DNA of 64,000 nucleotides from Purshia tridentata. Its lineage: Eukaryota > Streptophyta > Magnoliopsida > Rosales > Rosaceae. Positions within the stretch are counted from its first letter, which is position 1. Each line of letters begins with the position of its first letter. Shown in pieces: positions 38,601 to 49,201 of the stretch. The stretch lies in contig QANT01004456.1 of assembly GCA_003254885.1 (NCBI GenBank), forward strand, positions 39,207 to 103,206, read 5' to 3'. The notes under the pieces were generated by a model. That model did no database searches and had not been told where the DNA came from. It was given only the letters and a program-made list of their open reading frames with translations. A program made the position numbers and the translations under genes.

Positions 38601-41600
38601 TTTATTCTGATTAAAAAGGGAGGGGAGAGAGAGAGAGAGAAAGAGAGAGAGAGTAATTTTCTCTGAAAGTATTCTTACCTGTGAGACTGTTAGCCTTTGG
38701 ACAATACTGTCACTACCAACTCTCATTTTGCGAGTTGATAAAGCAATCTTAAGCTCCTCAATGCTACATCCAATCAATTTAGCAACATTGAACAGACCTG
38801 AAAAAGAATATTTGCATTCTTAATTGGGATCATAGAAACTTAGATATAGTTTGGGAGACACAGGGAAATACAGTCAGAAAGCAAATACATCACAACTAGA
38901 TCTCTATTTATCTCCCCCAACACCCAAATTTGTTCTCTCGTTTTTCAAGAACTGCTAACACTGCAGGTGTTATAATGGATCCTGAAGCCACATTAATGCT
39001 TCATATTGCAGATACTGCTAGTAAAAACTTGAAAACAGTAATCATATAGATTTTCTTTTCATTGTATCCTCTAGAAGATAGTTACCTTCATCTTCTACAG
39101 CTTCAACGTGATTTTCATTATCAATCACATTAAATGAGATGTTTCCCAGCCACAACACTGCAGCAAGCATTGCAAATACAGTTTGTTGGTTTTCTTTGTT
39201 AATATGGACAACATCTAGAGCCTCCTGAAAATAGTAAAATCCAGAGTGAGTTGACATGCTCATAATCTCACATTCTATGAAAAAATGGTGAAAATGGTAA
39301 AATAGAGCCTGTAGATATGTGATTTGTTGCATATAGTAAGAAAAAGTACCTTGACCACACGGAATTCTTCAGCATCATTAACCCCGGTAATGGAATAACA
39401 ATTGCTTTGCCTCAGGTATTTGTATTCATCTGCAATCTTCAAATTCAGCATTTCTGTGACATACAACCAAAGGAACAAACACATGAAAAATGGAATCAGA
39501 AAAGAACATTTTTTGGCACTTACAAAAAATTGATTTTCTTAAGCCAGACACACTGACACAAAACATATTTACACACACACACACACACACAAAAGGCATC
39601 TGCTGTAAGTTTTTAGCTGAACCTATAAAAGAAGACATACTGAATAGATTTGAGGGAGATATAAGTTAAAACAAAATTTATTTTATGTCAAATAACATAA
39701 ACAATTAGAAGAGACAATTGGTAATATTAACCTCTGAGATCAGGTGGAGCTCCAGCACAGAGCTGATAAAATATATGATATGACCTTTCTCCCTCAGTGC
39801 ATTGGACAACTCTAGACTGTAAAAAAAACAATTAATCAATGACTTGTTATTAAAAATTAAACCAGGCCACAATCAAAGTCCAGAGGAAGGAATAAGTACC
39901 TTTTCAAGCAAAACTGTGTCATTCGGGGGCAACAGACAAATTAAAAGGTCAGTTCAAATATTTTGAAACACACACACACACACACACTCACTCAAATATA
40001 CATGCAAATAATGTTCACCCAGGAACCTCAGCAGAAACGAGTGAACTTACAAGTTTGAATATTGGCACCGGATATTTTTCCAGTTTCACTAAAGTGGATT
40101 TCGATCAATTTTCCCTGAAACATTTTTCCCAAAATTATCAATATTGCTACCTCAAGGGCCATAATTTGAATTCTTTAAACTCCAGATTATAATTACTTGT
40201 TCTAAACCTCAATAAAACTACATTAATAGAACAGGGTAATTCTATCCACACCCCACCATCTTACTCATCACACACCACCCCCACACCCCCNCCCCCCCCC
40301 CCCCCAAAAAAAAAAATATCTCCACTTGCCCTTATTTATCTAATTTTTAAAGAAATAAATGAACCTTTTTCTCTCTCCCCACCTACTCTTTCTCCCTTCT
40401 CCCCCACTCTTCCCCATCCCCTTCTCCCCTCCCACCCATGGCATGTGTCATGGCACTGCCGTGGTCACGAGCCAGGTGTCAGTGTGAGCCATGGCCAGAC
40501 AGGCCAATGGTCTTTTTTTCTTAGATTAATATTCTTAAGTTTTAAAAGAATAAAAATAGAAAGAAATGAGTTTGAGATGAGAACTGTCTTGTCTTAAGGA
40601 GGCAGTGTGCAGAGCAGTTTAATGTGTGCAAATAGTAGCACCCTAATGGAAAGAGTACTCATGTGAGAAGCTGGGAGCTTACAAATCGACTTGAGTTGTC
40701 ATTTCGCAATGTTTTCGCATTACCAAAGGCTTCTAATATTGGATTAGTTTTCAATATTTCATATTCTATGCCACTTCCACCTCCAAGTGCAGCCAAGTAT
40801 TGCATTGCTATCTTTGCAGTTTCAGTTTTTCCTGCTCCACTTTCCCCACTGAATGGACAAGAAAAATAGATAATTAGATGTCAATGAAATTAATTCCATG
40901 TGCAATTATATATATATATTTAAAAAAATTTTATATAGAAATAAATCATTCTTTAGGGATGATGCAATAACATCACATATCTCATGTGTTACATTATAAA
41001 TGGAAAAAAAATGGAATACTTAAATGATAAGAGTTCATTCAATACCAAAATAAGTCCCAAACAGTAGAAGTTTTGCTGAAATAAATTATTATAATAAAAA
41101 ATTTAAGGAAAAAGGGTTCTTTTATACTTGTTAAGAAGACTGATGATTCATTTGAAACTTTTAAGCTTCTTACTCTCTTTCTTTTTTTGAGTTATTTTGT
41201 TTTTGTGTATGTTGGAGTGCATTCCTAATTGTGTGTTTGATTGTGAATAGTGTGCATCTAGCCAGTACTTTGGATAATTTCTGGTTGCTTAAAATCAAAT
41301 TCACTCAGGAAACAAAGCGCTGCAAACATATAACTGACTCATCCAAAAATAGGATGTTAAATGGGACAACTGAAGTCAGAAATGCAAAAGTCATATTTTA
41401 CTGACCTTATAATTATAGATTGATTTACTTCATCTGGAAGAAAAAAAAAAGTAGAGTAAGAATCTAATGACATTTCGCAGATATGGCTTGAACTGCTAAA
41501 AATTCAATCATAAATTGTAAAGTCACCTCGAACCATTTCCCGGATGGCTGTGTCTGCAATGGCGTATACATGTGGACTTTCAACAGCTTTACGCTTATAT

Positions 41601-43726
41601 GCTTCTATGTATTCATTCCCGTATAAAGAAACTTTCTTAAAGGGATTGATTGCAACCAACACTGGCCCCGCTTTTGTCTGAAATAGACAATTATGCCCAC
41701 AAATATATTAATTAAAAGAAGGAAAATTCAGGAGAGAATTTCAAAGTAAACTTAAATCCAAACTAAGCACTTACATAAATCATATCTTGATTGTATCTGT
41801 ACCGAAGATTGTACAACACTGATGGTTCATTTAAGTAACTAAGTTGCATGAGATCATCCACACCATCAAGGATATCAGGATTTGCTTGAACCAAATCTTC
41901 AGTTTTTACCTTTACAACCTACATGAGAAATAAAATTGTGAAATCGACTCAACATCAAACAGTAACCATAACATCATACTTCCATAATTTTCAAAAGGTC
42001 TCTTACTTTCTCGTTAGGCAGTGATATAACAGATTCAGTTCCAGAGGTTGACAATATTTTGCCCAGTTCCCAATTACCATTTGGAAGTTGGAACCAAGAT
42101 TGTAGCTTCTGAAACAATAAATACTAATGTGTAAGAAATATTAATATATGCTAATGGTAAGTTATTAAGTCAACTCAAACCATCATCAGATAGCTACAAT
42201 AAATATTTTATAATCCTGTGGTTTTTTCTGTTGTCCATAGAAGCAGAACAGAATTACAGATGCATTACACAGAGAGATAGTGAAATAATACCTACAAGTG
42301 AATCACCAATATAGAGCATTAGTTTCTGCAAGGCACATGCCACAAACTAACTACTGTAATTTATTATTATCGGTTTACATGATGCGAATGCATGACACGG
42401 ATGCATGACACCATCAACACCATTAACCATGATGACTTCACCATGTGACCGACACAATCAACGCCTTGCAGTAATCATGACACACACAACGTTCTGCAGT
42501 TGAAAATGTACATGTGCATGTGTGTACGTACTATGCATGACTGCATGAGATCTTACCTTAAGCCACCAACAATTTCTATCTTTCTAGCACAAATCCTTTC
42601 TCAACCAAAGAAGACTCGTTGACCCTAAAGATTCTATTATATTCTCTGCACACCCACATACCCACATAAAGTTGCCAAATGCTCTACTGGCTTAGTTAGA
42701 TGAGAATGCATTTCCTAAGATTAATTTTTCGCCCTTTATTACCATGTCAAACTGCACTCTCATATTATCATATTTATATCAAAATTGTCTATCATTATTA
42801 AAAATATGTATTCATAACAAAGGTGCCAACAAGCTCAAAATATGTTTTTTCTTTGTTTCATAATACATTAAGTTTCCTAGCATCACACTTAAAACCTGAG
42901 ATCCAATCTTGCTAGGGATTCAGGAATTGAGAATTAAGCTGCTTTGTGGCCATAGGGCTTAAGGGATGTAGGGATGACAGGATGCTACTCTGTTATCACA
43001 CCTTTGTGCACATTACATGCTACCATACATTTCAAACACGTACCTAAAGGTTGTGTACTACGTATATGCATACATACACAAACATGCATGTACATGAACG
43101 TGTATGTGAATAAACATAACATAATATTTTTTACATTCTACCAAGAAATTTTAGATTAAACGTGTATGTGAATAAACATAACATAATATTTTTATGGAGA
43201 ATAAACAGAACATAATATATGCAAGCTAACTAAAGAAAAGGGCAAAAAAAACCCTGATTGCAGAAATTAAGCCAAAATATTTTTTACATTCTACCAAGAA
43301 ATTTTAGATTCTTATTTCAATTGGATATTTAAATACCTTCTTCCCAGCATAAGAGGTGGTATCATCCCACCTATGTTCCCTACGAGATGAAGATATTGAA
43401 GGCAAAGGTGGAGCCACAGAATCCATGTCTTCATCACCGCTTGAGGGCCTGTCTTCAACCGAGATTGTGTTCCTGCTATATGGCGAATCATCATTTACCT
43501 GGTCCATGTCACCAAGAGGCCCAAGACTGCCTTCAACCCCCTCAGCAACACTAGCCCCTAAATCACCATTTTCTGGAATACTCAAGGAGATGACATTACT
43601 ATTTCCAAAATTCCCATCATCGGATTTTACAAATCGATCAGCAGCTGGTAAACCAGAGAACCTAAAATCTCCAGGCAATGATTTGATAGACTGGAAGGAA
43701 AGTGGGGCCCTGGATTTCTGCGACAT
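33194..43726 (-). CDS. Class VIII unconventional myosin heavy chain
   Basis: Twenty-three coding exons in the order transcribed: 43337-43726, 42007-42108, 41775-41918, 41527-41677, 41406-41433, 40683-40848, 40051-40114, 39900-39913, 39732-39816, 39350-39453, 39086-39224, 38679-38797, 38236-38388, 38066-38155, 37494-37571, 36808-36966, 36394-36600, 35918-36123, 35674-35809, 35297-35426, 35054-35200, 34232-34299, 33194-33853. All phases close, giving 1179 residues. Visible: class VIII N-terminal extension, SH3-like [16 protein letters not shown]-loop GESGAGKT (273-280), switch I NDNSSRFGK, switch [10 protein letters not shown] (545-552), FIRCIKPNN, and about four IQ motifs from residue 846 ([34 protein letters not shown]). 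A short coiled coil and a basic C-terminus (KKKWWGRR) follow. Myosin VIII binds cortical actin, plasmodesmata, endosomes and the phragmoplast. The ATG at 43726 is the first in frame after a leader intron (43749-44400). Confidence 0.95.
34880..34995 (+). mobile_element. Possible tRNA-derived SINE remnant
   Basis: In a myosin intron, GCCAAGAGGTAGCTC is followed about 25 nt later by AGGTTCAATCC, which matches the RNA polymerase III B-box pattern. The spacing resembles a tRNA-like promoter. I cannot see a cloverleaf, a tail or target-site duplications, so this is tentative. Confidence 0.3.
35521..35619. other. Assembly gap (41 N) flanked by poly-A
   Basis: The N run is 35548-35588, with A homopolymers on both sides and a short (AC)n after. 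It lies in the myosin intron 35427-35673, so no coding sequence is affected; intron length is unknown. Confidence 0.97.
36209..36243. repeat. (TC)n followed by poly-C
   Basis: A TATATATATCTCTCTCT run grades into about 19 C residues in a myosin intron. Such tracts are prone to sequencing error. Confidence 0.9.
38617..38653. repeat. (GA)n microsatellite
   Basis: An imperfect GA run in the myosin intron just downstream of the exon ending at 38679 (transcript orientation). Confidence 0.9.
39900..39913 (-). other. 14-nt micro-exon of myosin VIII
   Basis: The coding-strand sequence TTTTGCTTGAAAAG sits between ACACAG and GTACTT and supplies FLLEK of the conserved motor segment QTFLLEKSRVV. Omitting it would shift the frame (14 nt), and the flanking exons' phases require it. 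Confidence 0.93.
40225..40535. mobile_element. C-rich, repeat-like insertion in myosin intron (possible TE fragment)
   Basis: The intron between the exons ending at 40683 and starting at 40114 carries a block markedly richer in C than its surroundings. It includes a poly-C/poly-A junction with an N at 40291 and a CT/C-rich stretch. Its composition and the compact GC-rich end suggest inserted DNA. Terminal repeats and a target duplication were not identified. Confidence 0.35.
43096..43313. repeat. Interleaved direct repeats in first CDS intron of myosin VIII
   Basis: The phrase CGTGTATGTGAATAAACATA with ACATAATATTTTT occurs at about 43098 and 43160. A second phrase, TTTTTTACATTCTACCAAGA plus AATTTTAGATT, occurs at about 43127 and 43280. 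The order A-B-A'-B' suggests a duplication followed by insertion of about 90 bp. Confidence 0.85.
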
Positions 43727-44400
43727 CTCCTCTACGCAGTTTTGCAACCTAGAAGATTGAATACCAAATAAAAACTGAGATCAAAAGGCTCACTTTTTCA
43801 ACCATAAAAAAAAGCCATACCAGACTTTAACAAGGTCCCACGGCAGGACTTATCCAAAGAAAGTAATGGCGGGGACCATAATTTAAGATACAGACTCTAG
43901 TGCTTTTCCCTTATCAGTCAACATTGACATGTTCAACTCTAAATGATGCTTACTACGATCTTCAAAATATCTTAAACTAATATCAGTACCAAGTCGCCAG
44001 AAGATTTATTTAAACAAAGCATATCCTTTACCAATCTAATAGAATTTCATCTTTCCACACTCTGAAATAGAAAACAATCTTGAACCAATCTTTAAACTTA
44101 GCAATGCCCCTTTGAAAATAACAGATCTCTTCCTTCAATTCAGTGTTTGATAGCTGAGAAATAAATTGACAAAGAGAAAATATATTTACAACAAATTGTC
44201 TTAATTCACATTCAGAAAGCCTCTAGTCAACTCAGCGAGTCCCAAAGCACCCAACTTTGTAATACAAGGAAGCTAAGATGAATATACCCAGAAACCCAGA
44301 TTATCATTTTATTTGCTTCTACTTCATTTTCTCAGCAACTAACCAGACAATTCAAGTTCAAACCACACAGAATCACTCAAACTCGAACTGATCCGCTTAC

Positions 44401-44640
44401 CTCAAGGAAAAGGTGAAACCCACTTCGGAATTTGACTGGAATCCTCCGATCAATCGTCAAAGACCTAAGACTTTGCTCAGAGCTCAGGAAAACAGTTCGA
44501 GAACTTACACAACAAGCTCTGAGCTTTAACGAGGAAAGTTGAGAGAGAATGTGAGGAAGAAGATAGATGCTTCTCCAGTTCTCCGCTGAAACCCTAATAA
44601 TCTTGAGATACTTGTGAAGAACAATCAAGATGTTCAGCGT
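44401..44640 (-). other. Myosin VIII 5'UTR exon (probable)
   Basis: On the minus strand CCTTGAG|GTAAGCGG gives a good donor at 44400, and TTCTAG|GTTGC gives the acceptor before 43748. The ORF in this leader lacks an ATG (TTG only), so it is treated as untranslated. Confidence 0.65.
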
Positions 44641-47600
44641 GAGTCTGACAGTTGGTGTTTGGATTCCAAGAAAGTGAGAAGAGAAAATGCAAGGTGTGTG
44701 GAGACTGGAGAGGCGCCAGCTTTTTTGGCTCTTTTTTTCTCTGATTCACCACATGAATTCATGATAGAAGGAAAAAAAAGGATTTTTTTTAAATTTTGAA
44801 TTTTTATAACATTAAAATTTTATTTTTATGGTATTGGTATTTAAATTTCGGGGCTTTGGCACCAACCGAATTTAAAAACCAGATTTTAACGGTTCAGGGA
44901 ATTGAAACTAAATTGACGACTTTAACCCTTTGGTTTATGTACAATGGCAACCATGTCCAGAATTGAAGATTCCCTGTATAAATTATGAAGATTTCTTGAA
45001 TAATTGGTAATTCCAAATCTAGTACCCTATTGGAAGCGTGCCAAGATTTCTTTTATTGTGAATTATTCAGTGGGATTTTTTTTTTATTGTGTAATAAAGA
45101 AGAGAAAGTGATTATTACGGGAACTGCAATTCATTTTTAAAATTCTTTTGAGTTTAGTATTTTATTATTTTTAAATTATTCTCTTCTTAGAGCTTTTTTT
45201 TTTTTTTGTTTTAAATCTATGTTTTCATATGTAACACTGAATAGAGAGATATCAATTAGTTTTGTGGTATGGTGTATTTTTCTTTTCATTTTAGTAAAGT
45301 TGTGATTAAATAGTATATTAAATTTTCAAAAGTTACACCTAATCTTTAAGTTTTTGTAAATAAATAGATAGATAGACAATAGATCTCAATTTAGTAATAT
45401 TTTTCTTTATTTTATTTGATGAGATTTTAAATTTAAATCTCCCTACATATTTATGAAGAGGTTTTTCTTCATACATTAAAATGGTGAAACCCATTTTAAA
45501 GAAATTAGCAAAAAGTAGCCACAAAAACTGTAAGTTTTACTCATAAATGCGTGCAAAAAATCTATTTATTTTAAGCCACAATAAGTTTTTTAACACTAAA
45601 CATTTTTCCTATGGTCACAAAAAAAAAATTGAGTGTATATAATTATTATAGAGTTATTATTTTATTATGGTGCAGTGTGTAACTTTGTGGAGTTACAGTT
45701 TATAATTTAACTAAAACTTGAATATGCTTGAGTTTGAATAGTATGGAGTGTTTTATACTTGATTTTTCTTAAATTGTGACTTAAAAATAAATAGATTAGA
45801 AGTTTTAATTTATGACTAAAAAAATTATAGGTTATGTTGTGAACTTGTGACTTATTAATAAAAGTACTCCAACTTTTCCCCCCCTTTTTTTTTCACAAAG
45901 GAACTTTTCTACTTGGGTTGCATATTAGTATTTTATTCATATCAAATATCAATAGAGTGGTTAAGTGCGAGAAGTATTCAGTCACATTGTATTAAAAACT
46001 AGGGAGGAAAAAAGGTAGAAAGAAAATATAATATTTGGAAAGGACATACATGGATGGGATTTGGTGAGTTGAGGGGCAATCTGGTCATTTAAAGCAATAA
46101 AGGTTTTATTTGCCTTTGCTTTACCAACAGAAAAAAATGAGATTGAGAAATAAACCACGTAGAGATTGAGTCGGCGGAGATAGTCAAAGTGGGTTGTGGG
46201 TGTTTTCAAGTTCTAATAGTTGGATTTGGATAGGGATTGGACGGTGAAGAGACAGGAGAGGATGTTAACGAGGAGGTGAGAGCATCTGATTATGGCAGGC
46301 CAGCAAATCAAACACAGAAACACAACCACTCACAGAGCTTTTTACTTTTGGCTACAAAAAAAGGGGAAAAGGCCGGCAAATGTTAGATGCGTAAGGTGTG
46401 TAATGCACTTGTACTGTCCCCTCCCTCTCATCTTCAAACACTTTCATTTTTTAATCGCTTTTTTAAAATTTAATTTTTTTATACAAATTATATATAATAA
46501 TAATTTTCATCATACTTTTTTTAAATTAATTTTCTTCATACTTTAGTTGAAATAATTTATTTAATTTTCTTACATAATTACATGTTACGTTACTATTGTT
46601 CTAATTTATATCTAGATATAATTAATTAATGCGCTAAATATGAGTTAATTAGCGTGATCAAATCAATATAAGTAAAATAAATTAAGATTGGAGAGCAAAA
46701 CCGGATATTTTGACAGAATAAATCAAATATTAGAGATAAGGATTGTCCCTAATTAATCAAGTTGTACGTTGAGAATGAGATGGATTTAAAAAGAAAATAA
46801 GAATCAAACAATTTATACATGACATTAATTGACGTACATTAGGGAGCTGGTAGGGACAATGATCACCTACCTATATATACAGGTAGTATATGTGTATGAA
46901 GGTTTTTCTTTTTCTTTTTTTGATTTCTGATGAAGTGTGTATGAAGTTTGAAGTTGTGTGTGAATGGTACAACTAACTCTAATCTTAAATAGGAAATTAA
47001 AACTGGCATATATGTTGGTCCAACTGCACACTTAACTCATGAATCATGATCTGAATTAACATAGGTAAATGATTTTGATAGTCATGGTCCAGGCAGGTGC
47101 AGCCACGTACATCGATCTAATTTGTTAGCTACGAATTAAGCAAGCTGGGACTTGTTCAATTAAGACATAATTAAGCACTAATTAATGGGGCCAATAACCA
47201 CATCATATGTGCCCTCCAAGTGGAAGATTGTGAACCAAGTTGCTTGATTGTGTAATGTAGCACATGGCCATATACGCATTTATGAAGCCTATCTCTTTTG
47301 AATTTTTCTACACTCATATTATATGCATATATATATGTATACATCATGTAAAGTCTTGAGTCTTGATCAAACCTGCAATGGACCAAATATTCCAATGAAG
47401 AGAAGATGGATTGCAATGACATTGGACAGCTACATCCATCGATCTTCAAAGTTCAAACCCATGTGTTTGTAGCCATAAATAGATACCTAAGTAGGGTGAT
47501 TACCTATAGCCTATGGGTCATAGAAAAAAAGTGATTTCAAGGAAGCTAGGAAGAAGAGGTAGCTGCTAGAACAGAAAAGAGAGAGAGAGAATTGATGGCA

Positions 47601-49201
47601 TGGGGTAGAGGACGTGGCACTGTGCCAGACCACCATGAATGAGTGATAGATGAGATGAGACCAAACCAGGCCGGCCTCTTCAATTATTAAGCCTTTTTCC
47701 ATGTTGAAAATTAAGAAAAGAGATCGAATTTCCTTTAAAAAATTAAAAGTACCTTTTCCACCTTCAATTCAACAGAAATTAGGATCCACTAGAATCTCTT
47801 CTCCATATTTCTGAGCATTATTAATCCTTCTTTCAGTACCTTTCACAATTCGATCTTCAGCTAGTTAGCTAGGAACATAGCATATATCAGGCAACCTTTT
47901 GCTAAAGGTTTTAGAGTTAGATCGACCCCATTGCCATTTCCATTGATGGCCCATTTGCCTTTATAATATTATATATACATTTTTGTAACACCCAAGGGAA
48001 TAAGAATTGGCTAATTGTGAGTGTGACACTGTGACCCCAATCAATTATCACTCATCAGATTATTGGGGCATCTTGTGAGTTGTGAATTGGGACATTAATA
48101 ATCACAATCACTCTTTTATAACCTCCACAAGGGGGCCAAGGGCCAACAGGCATAATGCTGCGGCAACCTAACAAGACCAAATTCGATCTAATTGCCCCAA
48201 GTTTCTTTTTCTTTTTCTTTTTGTATTTTTAATTAACCAATAATACATATATTGAATACAAGGATGGTTTCAAGGGCCAAATAAAAAGTGAAACTAGCTA
48301 GCTAGGAGTTTAGTGCGACATTTATAACACAACAGTTGCATATATCAGAGAGAATTTGTGTATATATACACTATATCACCTGCAAAACGGCCAATGTACT
48401 TAATTTATCACTTTATAGATGGAGATAAAAAAAGAAAAAAGAAAATCAAAGATGGATATCTAATTTCTGATTGAATTAAATTTGATCCCTGAATAGTGAA
48501 TCCTGATCATGGGTATGGTATGGACTAATTGTTTCAAATTTCTGAGCTAGCTAGCTATAGTATAGGAGGAGGAGGCCCAACATAGATGCATGGGAAATAC
48601 CAAATCAATTAGAGAGAAGAGGTGGGCTTGATCCAAATTCCAAAGGGAACGGGTTCTCTGTCTCTAGTCTCTACTCAATGTTACTCTGTCCCTAGTCTCT
48701 ACTCAATGTTACTCTGTCCCAGTCATTATATAGTGGCCTTATCACTTATACAAGAGGTCAAACAACTCATACCACAACCACAGCTTCTTTCACTCCAACA
48801 AATTAAGCATTTAAGCCACTTGGGAACCTCAAATGGTTATATAGCAATTCGTGTTTACAAAATAACTAATCCTACATTATGCATGCATTTATCATTTATG
48901 TTACATTTTTCTATTGCGTCTTTTAAACAGATAACCTGCCAATTTACATTCTCTTAATAAAACATGCAACTACATATGATTGCATGTTCCTTTAACGCTT
49001 CCTAGAGTCTTATATATGAAAAGAACCTAATATATCTCTTTGGAGCTAGCTAGCTGTAATATTTCCACAATCACCTTTTTGATTATTTATATGATCAGGG
49101 ACACACCTAAACAAAAAAATTAAAAATTTGCCCAAGTCCCTTTAATCTGATCCGTGATCGGAGACTATTTATTCAAGTAGTGCAAATTAATTAAGCTTGA
49201 A
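44641..49201. other. Gene-poor spacer between divergent myosin and subtilase genes
   Basis: About 4.5 kb, very AT-rich. None of the short ORFs shows coding composition or family motifs on either strand. The first few hundred bases should contain the myosin promoter and the last few hundred the subtilase promoter. One 28-bp tandem repeat is present. Confidence 0.6.
48664..48719. repeat. 28-bp unit, two perfect tandem copies
   Basis: The unit beginning CTAGTCTCTACTCAATGTTA is repeated at 48692 without mismatch. It lies about 0.5 kb upstream of the subtilase ATG. Confidence 0.95.

Noticed and set aside
44377-44628. 83-codon ORF in the myosin leader as an upstream coding exon
   Set aside because: It lacks an ATG start, and the annotated leader intron separates it from the conserved MSQKSRAP start.
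46292-46546. 84-codon plus-strand ORF in the large spacer
   Set aside because: AT-rich tail composition, no motif and no supporting splice or leader structure.
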